Shown here piece by piece: positions 42,953 through 51,689 of a stretch of 64,000 bases of DNA; the first letter of the stretch is position 1; each line of letters starts with the position of its first letter. A model generated the notes under the pieces. That model ran no database searches, had not been told where the DNA came from, and saw only the letters and a program-made list of their open reading frames with translations. The position numbers and the translations under genes were made by a program. Location: NCBI GenBank assembly GCA_041398905.1, contig JAWKTV010000008.1, positions 186,001-250,000 on the forward strand, given 5' to 3'. The stretch is from JAWKTV01 sp041398905 (GTDB lineage Bacteria; Planctomycetota; Planctomycetia; Planctomycetales; Planctomycetaceae).

Positions 42953-44521
42953 ATGCGTGAGATCGACGAAGCGCGATCGATGCACTTCCTGTTCCTCGCG
43001 ACCCCGGCCACCATCGTCGCCTTCTTCGCCGCGTTTCGTCTATGGACCAGTAGTCCTGCGGTTCCGTTCCCCTCCTCCTCGGCACTCGCGATCGTGCTGC
43101 TCGTGAGCGCCTGCGTCTGGCATGCGCTCGGCAAGCTGTTTCGGAGAGTTTCCGCGGACCGACTGCCTGAGGCGTCAGCGGTCGCGGAAGTCTTCCGGGA
43201 ATCGACGTGGGGGGCCTTGATCGGGGGTGGGGGACTGTTGCTGGCCGCCCCGATTCCCGAGGTTCAGGGCTGGGTCAACGCGGCGATTCTGGGCTGGGTT
43301 ATCGCGGTCGCCGCTGAACAGGCCGGCCGGGCTGTTCTGGGTTGGTGCCTGTCTACAGGCGAAGTTCGTTTTCGGTCTCCGGTGAACCTTCTGCTCCGCG
43401 AGGCGGCGCTGCTGCGGGCCAATCCGATGTCGAGCCTGTTCGACGTGGCCGAGCGGCGATTCGGGTTGTCGCTGCGATCGACCTGGGCGATCACCTTCGT
43501 GAGGTTGGCGTTCCGACCGGCGGCGATCCTGCTGGCGCTGTTCGTCTGGGGGATCTCCGGTGTGGTGGTCATCGAACCCCATCAGTGGGGTGTGCGTGAA
43601 GAGTTCGGGCGGCTGGTGGGCGATCCCTTGCCACCCGGATTGCACGCATCGCTCCCTTGGCCCGTGGGGCGTATCCGCGTCGTGCCGGTCAAGACCGTCG
43701 CGACGATGCAGCTTGGGTTTCGTGACTCCAGCTTCAGCGGCAGCATGAGCGACAAGAAGGCCATCCTGTGGACCAAAGCGCACGACGAAGAATTCGGCCT
43801 GGTGTTGGGTGGTGGGACGGAGCTGGTGGCGGTCAACGCGGTGGTCTACTTCAAGGTCGCGGAAGACCGCGACGCGTTTCTGAACTACGTCTATCACACG
43901 CAGACGCCGGAGTCCGCGCTGGAAGCATATGCCTATCGGGTGTTGATGGAGGAGACCTGTACGGAGACGCTGGAGGGGATTCTGGCGGTCGACCGGGAAG
44001 AGTTCGTACACCGGCTGCGAAGGTCGCTGCAAGCCTATGCCGCCGAGGAACGGCTGGGGCTGGAGGTGATTGACGTGGCGCTCATCAATCTGCATCCCCC
44101 GGTGGAGGCGGCTAGCGCGTATCTCGACACGATCAGCGCGGCGATCGACGCGGATCGATCGAGCGTCGAGGCACTTGGGCAGGTCGCGGTCGAACAACGC
44201 GGCGCGGAGCAGGAGCGGCGCAGGTTGGTGAACGAGGCCCGTGTCGACGCGAATCGCCGGCTGGCATCAGCCAGTTCCGAGACCTCGCGGTTCCGGGCCG
44301 CCCGTGAGGTCTACGAGACCGAAGGGCCGGCATTCAAAGTTCGGATGGTGTTCGACGCTCTGGGCGAGATGTTCGCGGGAAAGCGGCTGGTCGTCGTTGA
44401 TCGCGAACTGGCTGACCGGGCGGGCGGCGTGTTGCTCGATCTGCGAAACCTGGATCGGCCGACCTCGGATGCGCCACTCAGCTCCGATGCGACTGACATC
44501 GGGACAGGACCACAGCCATGA
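42953..44521 (+). CDS. SPFH/Band 7 protein, HflK-like, with extra membrane domain
   Basis: A 522-residue protein. The first ~200 residues hold about four membrane helices (LATPATIVAFFAAFRLWTSS, AIVLLVSACVWHALGKLF, a pair near 90-125), and another starts the SPFH domain (AILLALFVWGISGVVVIEPH). The domain continues WGVREEFGRLVGDPLPPGLH, FGLVLGGGTELVAVNAVVYF and EERLGLEVIDVALINLHPP, with a long coiled coil to the end. HflK/HflC-type complexes form large membrane rings that control the FtsH protease or organise membrane domains. The polytopic N-terminus is unusual. It overlaps the next gene by 4 bp. Confidence 0.8.
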   Translation: MREIDEARSMHFLFLATPATIVAFFAAFRLWTSSPAVPFPSSSALAIVLLVSACVWHALGKLFRRVSADRLPEASAVAEVFRESTWGALIGGGGLLLAAPIPEVQGWVNAAILGWVIAVAAEQAGRAVLGWCLSTGEVRFRSPVNLLLREAALLRANPMSSLFDVAERRFGLSLRSTWAITFVRLAFRPAAILLALFVWGISGVVVIEPHQWGVREEFGRLVGDPLPPGLHASLPWPVGRIRVVPVKTVATMQLGFRDSSFSGSMSDKKAILWTKAHDEEFGLVLGGGTELVAVNAVVYFKVAEDRDAFLNYVYHTQTPESALEAYAYRVLMEETCTETLEGILAVDREEFVHRLRRSLQAYAAEERLGLEVIDVALINLHPPVEAASAYLDTISAAIDADRSSVEALGQVAVEQRGAEQERRRLVNEARVDANRRLASASSETSRFRAAREVYETEGPAFKVRMVFDALGEMFAGKRLVVVDRELADRAGGVLLDLRNLDRPTSDAPLSSDATDIGTGPQP

Positions 44522-45549
44522 ATGAAGACGATTGTGTGGATCGCGAAGAGCCAAGTTCGGGTCACGAGCCGCAGCAACGCCTCACGAAGGTGTGGAGCCG
44601 CTGGCTGAACCTGCTGATCGCCCTGATCGTCGTGGGATTGATTGTGGGCTACTCGGTCTACACCCAGACGAACGAAGGGACGGCGACGATCATCACGCGC
44701 TTCGGGAGACCGGTGCAGGTGATTGACGCCGCCGGTCCTGGCTGGAAATGGCCGTGGCCCATCGACCAGGCCCACCACATCGACCGTCGACTGACGATCT
44801 TCAATACCCCTTATACGGAGACCATCACGAAGGATCAGCGGAGCGTCGTCCTGCATACGTACATCGCCTGGCGGGTCGAGGATCCATTGAAGTTTCATGT
44901 CACGGTCGGTTCGATGTCCGCCGCCGAGGACAAGCTCGGGTTGATGGTCACGAACGCCAAGAACCGCGAGCTGGGCAACTATGAGTTAGGGGAACTCGTC
45001 TCAACACACCCGGAGACCATCCGCACCGGCGAGATTGAGCAGCGGATTCTCGATTCGGTGAACCACCGGGCGCGCGAGGACTTCGGCATCGAAGTCGGCC
45101 AGGTTGGAATCATGCGGATCGCGTTCTCCGAGGAGAACATCCCCTCGGTCATCGCCAAAATGCGGGCGAATCGTCAGGCCGTGGCCCAGGAGTTGAGGGC
45201 GCAAGGCCGGAAGCTGGCCGATGGCATCCTCAGCGACGCGCTCGCGGCCAAGCAGGAGGAAATCCGTAAGGGAGTCGAGGAAGCCGGACGGATTCGTGGA
45301 GCCGCGCTCAAAGAGGTCTCGGGGATCTATCGCGAAGTCTACGATCTGGACCAGGGCCGCGAGTTCTATGAGTTCTACCGCGCACTCGAGGAGAACAAAC
45401 GGATCCTCGGGCCGAACGCCACGATCTACCTGACGACCGACCACGAGCTGTTTCCGCTGCTGGAGGAGCGCCCGGCAACAGAACCTTCATTCACCGATGA
45501 TTCTCCCGAGTCTGAAGCGGTCGGCACGTCCCGCGAGGTCGAGCAATGA
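44518..45549 (+). CDS. SPFH/Band 7 protein, HflC-like
   Basis: A 343-residue protein with a single N-terminal membrane helix (LNLLIALIVVGLIVGYSVYT) and an HflC-type SPFH domain: GTATIITRFGRPVQVIDAAG, GWKWPWPIDQAHHIDRRLTI, QRSVVLHTYIAWRVEDPLKF, VNHRAREDFGIEVGQVGIMR, and a helical C-terminus with FYEFYRALEENKRIL. It is the second of three overlapping SPFH genes and is probably the HflC-like subunit of a hetero-oligomer with its neighbours. The gene is intact. Confidence 0.85.
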   Translation: MNEDDCVDREEPSSGHEPQQRLTKVWSRWLNLLIALIVVGLIVGYSVYTQTNEGTATIITRFGRPVQVIDAAGPGWKWPWPIDQAHHIDRRLTIFNTPYTETITKDQRSVVLHTYIAWRVEDPLKFHVTVGSMSAAEDKLGLMVTNAKNRELGNYELGELVSTHPETIRTGEIEQRILDSVNHRAREDFGIEVGQVGIMRIAFSEENIPSVIAKMRANRQAVAQELRAQGRKLADGILSDALAAKQEEIRKGVEEAGRIRGAALKEVSGIYREVYDLDQGREFYEFYRALEENKRILGPNATIYLTTDHELFPLLEERPATEPSFTDDSPESEAVGTSREVEQ

Positions 45550-46556
45550 CCGGTCCCCGGAGGAGCGCGGGCGGGCTGTGGGCCGCGGCGGCGGCCGGGG
45601 CGAACATGTTTCGCTGGGTCGCCGTCCTGCTGATCGTGTTGTTCTGCGGATCGGGTATCACCTCGATCGACCCACAGGAGGTCGGACTGCTGCTGCGCGG
45701 CGGCCGGCTTACGGGAACCTCGGCGGCGGATGGAGTGCTTCAGCCCGGACTCGTCTTCGCACTTCCCTATCCCATCGATGAGATTCGACGAGTTCCGATT
45801 CGCCAGGAAGGGCAGATTGTCATTGAAGATCTGTGGCGACCACTGACCGATCCGGGAGCCGACGATCGCATTGATCCGCTGTCCGAGGGCTACTGTCTGA
45901 CGGGGGATCAGCACCTGCTGCAGGCGAAGCTGGTCGTCAAGTTCCGCATCAGCGATCCGGTGGTTGCTCGACTGCGTATCGCCGACGCCGAGCGGATTCT
46001 GAGGGACATGGCAATCGCCAGCCTGACGCAGACTGTGGCGGCTTGGGGGATCGACGACGCCTGGCGGCGGCACCGTACGAGCGCTGCCGGCGATGTCGTG
46101 AGCCTGGAGCGAGACGTCGAATCGGCCCTGAACGAACGCCTTAACCGCATGGACCTCGGCGTCTCGATCTCCGCGATCGAGTTCCAGGAGATTCATCCGC
46201 CGCGGCATGTCCGCGCGGAATTCGCGGATGTACAGAACGCACTGGCCGAAAGCCAACAGTCGCGTGAGCAGGCCGAGGGGGAGGCGGCCGCCTTGCGACT
46301 CGCGGGAGAGGCGGAACATCAGCGACTGCGGCAGCAGGCCGTCGCGGATCGGGAGCAGTCGCTGGCCCAGGCCGCGGCGGAAGTGACCGTCGTCAAGGAC
46401 TTGCTCGAAGAGTACCGCAGAAATCCCGGGTTCGTCCGTCAGCGGCTGCGGCTCGACGCCCTGACGGACCTGCATGCGCGCAACGTGCGTCAGAAAGTCA
46501 TTCCGCCGGGGCAGTCCTGGAGACTCATCATCTCCGATCAGGAGGGGGCTCGATGA
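45546..46556 (+). CDS. SPFH/Band 7 protein, HflK-like
   Basis: A 336-residue protein with one membrane helix (FRWVAVLLIVLFCGSGITSI), then VGLLLRGGRLTG, VLQPGLVFALPYPIDEIRRV and QHLLQAKLVVKFRISDPVVA, typical of HflK-type SPFH domains, and a Gln/Ala/Glu-rich coiled coil. It ends in a region like HflK/HflC (FVRQRLRLDALTDLHARNVR). It overlaps both neighbours by 4 bp. Three different SPFH proteins in a row, followed by a metal ATPase, is not the usual hflKC arrangement. Confidence 0.82.
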   Translation: MTGPRRSAGGLWAAAAAGANMFRWVAVLLIVLFCGSGITSIDPQEVGLLLRGGRLTGTSAADGVLQPGLVFALPYPIDEIRRVPIRQEGQIVIEDLWRPLTDPGADDRIDPLSEGYCLTGDQHLLQAKLVVKFRISDPVVARLRIADAERILRDMAIASLTQTVAAWGIDDAWRRHRTSAAGDVVSLERDVESALNERLNRMDLGVSISAIEFQEIHPPRHVRAEFADVQNALAESQQSREQAEGEAAALRLAGEAEHQRLRQQAVADREQSLAQAAAEVTVVKDLLEEYRRNPGFVRQRLRLDALTDLHARNVRQKVIPPGQSWRLIISDQEGAR

Positions 46557-48535
46557 GCAGCATGGCGTCGCCGGCGACGGCCCGGTTGCATCGTTCTCTC
46601 GAGACCGCGCTCTCGCCGAAGGAGCAATTCCGCATCGCGGTGACGCTCGGCGGCGGAATGCTCTCGGCGGGCCTCTTCGCGGTCGGCGTTGTCCTGGAAC
46701 GCTGGGGCCCCCCGGAGCGACAGCAGATCGGAACCGTGTGCCAGGCAATCGCCGCGTTGCTGGTCGTGCTTCCGATGGCCCGTCAGGCGATCGCGGGTCT
46801 CCTGCGCCGGGACGCCTCCGAGCAAGTGGAGCAGTTGGTCACTGTCGCGTCGCTCGCCGCCTTGGCCATCGGTGACTTTTACACGGCGACCCTCGTGCCG
46901 CTCATTGCGCACCTGGGCCACTTCCTGGAGGAGCGTTCGGTGATGGGAGCGCAAGCCGCCGTCGCGGGGCTGCGTCAACTCGAACAGAAACGAGCTTGTC
47001 TGTTGATCGAGGAAGGGGAGCGAATTGTCGATGTCGCCGCGTTACGGGTCGGCGACCGGGTCGTCGTCCGTCCCGGCGAACTCCTGCCTGCGGACGGCAT
47101 CGTCTGCGAAGGGGCCTCGACGATCGATCAGTCCTCGATCACCGGAGAATCCGCTCCAGCGGAGGTCGCGCCGGGCAGCACGGCGTTCGCAGGGACCATG
47201 AACCTCAGCGGACGACTTGTCGTCGAGGTGACTGGCACCGGAGCCGACACGGCGCTCGGGCGCGTCGTCCATTTGCTCCAGGATGCGGAACAGTCCAAGA
47301 CGCCGCTGTTGAGGCTCATTGAACAGTACGCCGGATTGTTCCTGTTGCTGGTTCTGTCGATCGCGGGCGTGGTGCTGTTCCTGACCCGCGACGTCTATCG
47401 TGCGATCGCCGTGCTGGTCGTCGGCTGTCCCGGGCCGTTCATCCTCGCGGGTCCATCGGCCATGGTCGCGGCGCTCAGCGTGGCGACTCGGGCGGGGATT
47501 CTGATCAAGAACTCAAAGTTCCTGGAGTCGCTGGCCGACGTGACGACGGTCGTGCTCGACAAGACGGGCACGGTCACGCTGGGCGACCTGCGGGTCGTGG
47601 GTGTCGAGGCGGCGGCAGGTGTCGACGAGAGGGAACTCCTGTTCCGAGCCACGCGGTGCGCGCGAGGGTCTGCCCACCCTGTCAGCCGCGCCATCAGCCA
47701 TTGGGCCCGGCAGCAGAACTTTGCCGAACAGAGCACGACGGGAACTCTCGTCGAGGCATCAGGACTCGGCGTCACCCTGCAGAACGGCGAGACGCTCGAC
47801 TATGTGGGACGCCGAAGCTGGTTGGAGGCTGAAGGCTTCGTGCTGCCGCCGGACCCGGACCACTCCGGGTCACTGGTGTGGGCGGCCACTCGTGCGCTCG
47901 ATCAGTCGTCGGAGCGTCGCTTGCTCGGTGCGATCCTACTGGCCGACCAACCCCGGCCTGAGGCTCGGTCTGCACTTTCTGCCCTGCGACGCCTGTCGGT
48001 CGACCGTTTGATCCTGCTCACCGGCGACCGCCGCCAGGTGGCTGAGGGGATCGGCGACGCTCTCGAAGTCGATGAGACGATCGCCGAGGTGCTCCCGGAG
48101 CAAAAGCTCAACGTGGTCGAGCGGGTGAAACGCTCCGGTCGAGTCGTCGCGGTGGTGGGCGACGGAGTGAATGACTCCCTGGCGCTCGCGAGCGGCGACG
48201 TCGGTATCGCGATGGGGGCGCTCGGCTCCGACATTGCGATCCAATCTGCGGACCTGGTGCTGGCGACGAGCGATCTAACGCGGATTCCCTTCGCAATCCA
48301 ACTGGCGCGTCGCACTCGGTCCATCATTCATCAGAACGTCCTGATGGGGGCTGCAATCTCGTTCGGCATGCTGGCCCTGGCATCCGCTGGCTGGATCTCT
48401 CCCCTCGCCGGAGCGGTGCTCCACAACGTGGGGGAACTGTACGTGCTGCTCAATAGCGCCCGTTTGCTCCGAACGACCGACGAAAGCCGATCGCAGCGTC
48501 ACGCGAAAAGACCTGTAGGTCAGGCTCCCGCCTGA
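46553..48535 (+). CDS. P1B-type metal-transporting ATPase with CPG motif
   Basis: A 660-residue ATPase without an N-terminal heavy-metal domain. Landmarks: TGES at 197-200, the transmembrane metal motif GCPGPFILAGPSAMV (CPG at 292-294), phosphorylation site DKTGTVT at 336-342, AHP nucleotide motif near 375, and VVAVVGDGVNDSLALASGDV. P1B pumps normally have CPC, SPC or CPH; Gly replaces the second Cys here, so metal specificity is unclear. Zn, Cd, Co or Cu export is possible. The last residues (PVGQAPA) are encoded by a REP-like repeat, so the native C-terminus may have been replaced. It ends the 13-kb operon. Confidence 0.85.
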   Translation: MSSMASPATARLHRSLETALSPKEQFRIAVTLGGGMLSAGLFAVGVVLERWGPPERQQIGTVCQAIAALLVVLPMARQAIAGLLRRDASEQVEQLVTVASLAALAIGDFYTATLVPLIAHLGHFLEERSVMGAQAAVAGLRQLEQKRACLLIEEGERIVDVAALRVGDRVVVRPGELLPADGIVCEGASTIDQSSITGESAPAEVAPGSTAFAGTMNLSGRLVVEVTGTGADTALGRVVHLLQDAEQSKTPLLRLIEQYAGLFLLLVLSIAGVVLFLTRDVYRAIAVLVVGCPGPFILAGPSAMVAALSVATRAGILIKNSKFLESLADVTTVVLDKTGTVTLGDLRVVGVEAAAGVDERELLFRATRCARGSAHPVSRAISHWARQQNFAEQSTTGTLVEASGLGVTLQNGETLDYVGRRSWLEAEGFVLPPDPDHSGSLVWAATRALDQSSERRLLGAILLADQPRPEARSALSALRRLSVDRLILLTGDRRQVAEGIGDALEVDETIAEVLPEQKLNVVERVKRSGRVVAVVGDGVNDSLALASGDVGIAMGALGSDIAIQSADLVLATSDLTRIPFAIQLARRTRSIIHQNVLMGAAISFGMLALASAGWISPLAGAVLHNVGELYVLLNSARLLRTTDESRSQRHAKRPVGQAPA

Positions 48536-48838
48536 CATCCGGTTCCCCATGCAACCTCGGCTCTGGAGCGGCTCACTCCGGTTCCCCATAGTCTCGTTGA
48601 CACTCGCGGATCGCATCGCCGAGCAGGGTCCGCGACGATTCGTTGGCGAACAGCTGGCGACGCCGATGTGTGACGGCCGTGAAGAAGTACGTGCCCCCCT
48701 CGATCCACGCTCGTCGATACTCAGGCATGCGACACCATCGGAGACTGCGGGGCGGCGAACATTGGATTGTTGACGCAACACAGAAAGATCATCGCGAATG
48801 CACACGCCAACGGGAAGTCAGGCGGGAGCCTGACCTAC
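48515..48838. repeat. Pair of inverted REP-like sequences
   Basis: A perfect 22-bp inverted repeat (48515-48536 against 48817-48838) encloses 280 bp. Each copy contains its own hairpin, GTCAGGC-TCCC-GCCTGAC. This is the layout of REP elements flanking a RAYT transposase gene, a remnant of which lies between them. A 12-base direct repeat (CCGGTTCCCCAT) at about 48539 and 48579 is a possible deletion scar. Confidence 0.75.
48573..48728 (-). pseudogene. Truncated RAYT (TnpA-REP, Y1 transposase family)
   Basis: 51 codons: MPEYRRAWIEGGTYFFTAVT then HRRRQLFANESSRTLLGDAI and RECQRDYG. This is the characteristic N-terminus of REP-associated tyrosine transposases. The His-x-His metal site and catalytic Tyr, which lie further on, are missing, so the enzyme is dead. 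It lies between the two inverted REP sequences. Confidence 0.75.
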
Positions 48839-48843
48839 GGGGC

Positions 48844-48927
48844 TGCGATGTGATCGTCCAACGGTACGAGCAGTTCACCGGAGAGAAGGCGGAACGCGTC
48901 TCGAAAGTTCAGGAATCGGCAGCGTAA
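48844..48927 (+). pseudogene. C-terminal scrap of a DNA methyltransferase, copy 1
   Basis: Reads CDVIVQRYEQFTGEKAERVS and ends AA-stop at 48927. This is nearly identical to the end of copy 2 at 49594-49791, which shows the methyltransferase motif. Its 5' end is cut at the right REP sequence, and its 3' end overlaps the doc toxin gene antisense by 19 bp. Confidence 0.65.
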
Positions 48928-49301
48928 GCGCGAAGGAACTCCGCAATTCCCGGCTTGCCGGCTGCACTGTTCGCGACGGCGATCGTGATGTCGTACAGCG
49001 CGCCACTCGGTGCCGTGATCTCGATGCCGTTCAAGTCCAGAAACAACAGCGCCGCCACGGCCCCGGTGCGCTTGTTGCCATCGATGAACGGATGGTTCTG
49101 GACGACGTGATACAAGTACGCCGCCGCCATCTCGAACGGAAACGCGTGCAGCCATTGACCATCGAATGTGGCCAGTGGCTGCGCGAGGGCCGACTCCAAC
49201 AGCCCCAGATCGCGCACGCCGGGATCACCTCCGTACCGCTGGATCTGGTCGAGATGCGCGAACAGGACGTCGCCGGTTGACAGAAAGTCGATGTCGTCCA
49301 T
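48909..49301 (-). CDS. doc: Doc-type toxin (Fic/Doc family)
   Basis: A 130-residue protein with the Fic/Doc signature HPFIDGNKRTG at residues 70-80 and the death-on-curing N-terminal pattern (LFAHLDQIQRYGGDPGVRDL). Doc toxins inactivate translation by phosphorylating EF-Tu; they are neutralised by a cognate antitoxin. The ATG directly follows the stop of the antitoxin gene, so the pair is one operon under the palindrome at 49546. All expected catalytic residues are present. Confidence 0.9.
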   Translation of the reverse strand: MDDIDFLSTGDVLFAHLDQIQRYGGDPGVRDLGLLESALAQPLATFDGQWLHAFPFEMAAAYLYHVVQNHPFIDGNKRTGAVAALLFLDLNGIEITAPSGALYDITIAVANSAAGKPGIAEFLRAYAADS

Positions 49302-49529
49302 CTATTGCGCCAGGCGTTCCAGGTCGTCGCCGAACTTCTGGTTGATCTTGTCCAGCGAAGCCTGCAACTGGCGCTGCCGGCGCTTGTCCCGGATCGGCCG
49401 GATCAGGATCGCGTCGCCGTTGGTGGTCAGTTCCAGCGGCGTCTCCGCGGTGATCTGGAGCATCTCCAGGATCGGTTTGTCGATTACCAGCGCCAGGCTG
49501 TTGCCGTGTTTGATGAGTGTCTTGTTCAT
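49302..49529 (-). CDS. AbrB/MazE-type antitoxin paired with Doc
   Basis: A 75-residue SpoVT/AbrB-like DNA-binding antitoxin. ATG 49529 (GAGGGGG upstream) is preferred to 49553. The swapped-hairpin fold appears as LIKHGNSLALVIDKPILEML and LELTTNGDAILIRPI; a helical Gln/Lys-rich tail (RQRQLQASLDKINQKFGDDL) would bind the toxin. It should repress its own promoter through the palindrome just upstream. Phd is the classic partner of Doc; AbrB-type partners are also known. Confidence 0.87.
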   Translation of the reverse strand: MNKTLIKHGNSLALVIDKPILEMLQITAETPLELTTNGDAILIRPIRDKRRQRQLQASLDKINQKFGDDLERLAQ

Positions 49530-49545
49530 GGACCCCCTCAGTGCG

Positions 49546-49564
49546 GTATACACACAGTGTATAC
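49546..49564 (-). promoter_or_regulatory. Palindromic operator of the antitoxin-doc operon
   Basis: GTATACAC-ACA-GTGTATAC is a perfect 8-3-8 palindrome 16 bp before the antitoxin start, where an AbrB-type antitoxin would bind. It is unrelated to the TGCA motif. Confidence 0.65.
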
Positions 49565-49593
49565 GGATGGCTGAGGTCGGACAAGATTAGTCC

Positions 49594-49791
49594 CAGGCCG
49601 GCGAAAACATCCTCGACCTCTTCGGTGGCAGCGGCTCCACATTGATCGCCGCTCAGCAAACCGGTCGCCGGGCATTTCTGATGGAACTCGACCCGCTCTA
49701 CTGCGATGTGATCGTGCAACGGTATGAGCAGTTCACCGGCGAGAAGGGCGAACGGATGTCAGTTCTCTCCGAACCAGCCGCGGCTGCTTGA
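49594..49791 (+). pseudogene. C-terminal fragment of a DNA methyltransferase, copy 2
   Basis: Reads QAGENILDLFGGSGSTLIAA (SAM motif I, FxGxG) then ELDPLYCDVIVQRYEQFTGE and ends SEPAAAA-stop. This is the C-terminal third of a beta-class adenine/cytosine methyltransferase such as those in phages and islands; the N-terminal DPPY part is absent. With copy 1 it brackets the doc module, so about 50 bp of the methyltransferase end is present on both sides. Confidence 0.75.
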
Positions 49792-49896
49792 CCCTGATCG
49801 CTGCGCCGGTGCAGAATGCCAGGAAGATTCTCGCACGGTCTGCGTTCCACTCTTCGGGGAGATTCCCCCCTGCGTTGCCGATTCCGAGGGCCACCC

Positions 49897-51545
49897 ATGT
49901 TCAGACTCCCGATCACCGCGCTTGTCACGCTTGGACTGGTCGCGTTGTCGCTTACCACGACAGGCCGGGCCGACGACGCTCCCCGAAAGGTCGCCCTGCT
50001 GGTGGGGGTCAACAAGTACCTCAAGCCGGGGTTCAGCGACCTCGACTTCGCCGAGGCCGATGTGGTCGCAGTGGGGGCCGAACTGAAGAAGCTCGGGTTT
50101 GAGGTGACCATTCTGCTGGGCGGCGGCAAGGGGAGCGAGCAGGCGACGAAGGCGAATATTGAAGCGGCCGCGCGGAGGATGGTCGTGCCGTTGGGAAAAC
50201 ACGATGTCGCCTTGGTGATGCTCTCCGGGCATGGCCAGCAGTTACAGCCCGACCCGGATGCTGATCCCGATGTGATCAACTTCGACAAGACGCAGTCGTA
50301 CTATTGTCCGGTCGATGCGCGTGTGAACGACCCCGCGACGCAGGTGTCACTGTCGTACCTGTTGGACGACATCCTCGCCCGCGACGTCGGCCGCAAGCTG
50401 CTGGTGGTCGACGCCTGCCGCGACGTGCCGATCGACAGGACACGCGGCGTGCGGAACGCGCGTGGGATCGAAGGGCGGGTCGTCGCGCTGCCGGAAGGGA
50501 CGGGGGTGTTCTTCAGTTGCAGCGCGGGGCAGACGTCGCTGGAACGGGCGGAGTTGGGGCATGGGCTGTTCACGTTTTGCCTGCTGGACGGTCTTCGCGG
50601 CGGTGCGTTGCAGGACGGGGAAATCGCCTGGAGCGACCTGTTCGGGTACGTGAATCGCCGGATGTCAAAGCCGGACATCGCTCAGTTCATGCCCACGTCC
50701 ATGCGGCAGGTGCCGATTCAAGCCCGCGCTCTGATGGTGACACGGTGCTGGGGAAGCTCGAACTTCCCCCTCCGTGGCATTGATTGGAGGGGAAGCAAGC
50801 GGGCGAGGTGCGGACGTTCACCGACCTGGGTGTGAAGTTCTGCTGGTGCCCTCAAGGGAGTTTCACGATGGGTTCCCGGCGTCGGAGGCGGACCGGAGGA
50901 CAACGAAGAGCAGGTGTCGGTGACGCTGAGCCGTGGTTTCTGGCTGGGCCAGACGGAGGTGACGCAGGGGCTGTGGCAAAGCGTGATGGGGACGACGCCG
51001 TGGTCGGGCCAGGACTACGTCAAGGAGGGGAACCGCCTATCCGGCGACGTATGTGAACTGGGACGACGCTACGGAGTTCTGCCGGAAGCTGACGTTGCGG
51101 GAGCGAGCGGCGGGCGGCTGCCGAGCGGCTGGTCGTTACACGTTGCCGACGGAGGCGCAGTGGGAGTACGCCTGCCGGGCGGGGACGCAGACGGCTTACA
51201 ACGGTGACGGGACCGGCGTGTTGAGCGACTACGGCGTGGTACGGCAAGAATGCGAATCGGCGAAAGTACGCACATCTTGGTGGGACAGAAGAAGCCGAAC
51301 CGCTGGGGATTGCTGGATATGCACGGGAACGTGTGGGAGTGGTGCCAGGACGTGGTATGGAGAGCTGAAGCTGCCGGGTGGCCGTGATCCGCCGGTCTCG
51401 TCCGGGGGCTCGGCCGGGTCTCCGGGGCGGGTGCTGGAATCGACACCGCCTGGAGCTGCCGGTCGGCGTACCGGACAGGAACGTCCCGTCCTACCGGGAC
51501 GACGGCCTGGGCTTCCGCTGTGCCCTGAGTCCGCCTGGGAACTAG
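49897..51545 (+). pseudogene. Caspase-like / FGE-sulfatase fusion, multiply frameshifted (DGR-target-like)
   Basis: Signal peptide (FRLPITALVTLGLVALSLTT), then a caspase-fold domain: KVALLVGVNKYL, the catalytic His in MLSGHGQQ and Cys in LLVVDACRDVPID. After ~50750 the frame breaks repeatedly, but an FGE-sulfatase domain can be followed across frames: FCWCPQGSFTMGS, GFWLGQTEVTQGLWQSVMG, YTLPTEAQWEYACRAG, DMHGNVWEWCQD, and finally RNVPSYRDDGLGFRCALSP with a stop at 51543. At least five indels make it a pseudogene as it stands. The C-terminal block (CWNR…RSAYR…GLGFRCA) is the form of diversity-generating-retroelement variable regions in FGE proteins. Confidence 0.7.
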
Positions 51546-51689
51546 CCAGCACGCAGCGCAGGCGCTGACGCAGGCGCGCAGGGAGGAGGGCGGTAGCCCC
51601 CGACCGGAGCGGCCGGAGTCTCCGCCGCAGCCGGGATAGAGACGTTTGCACTTGCGACGCGCAGCGTGCCGCTCCGATTGTTTTTGAAC

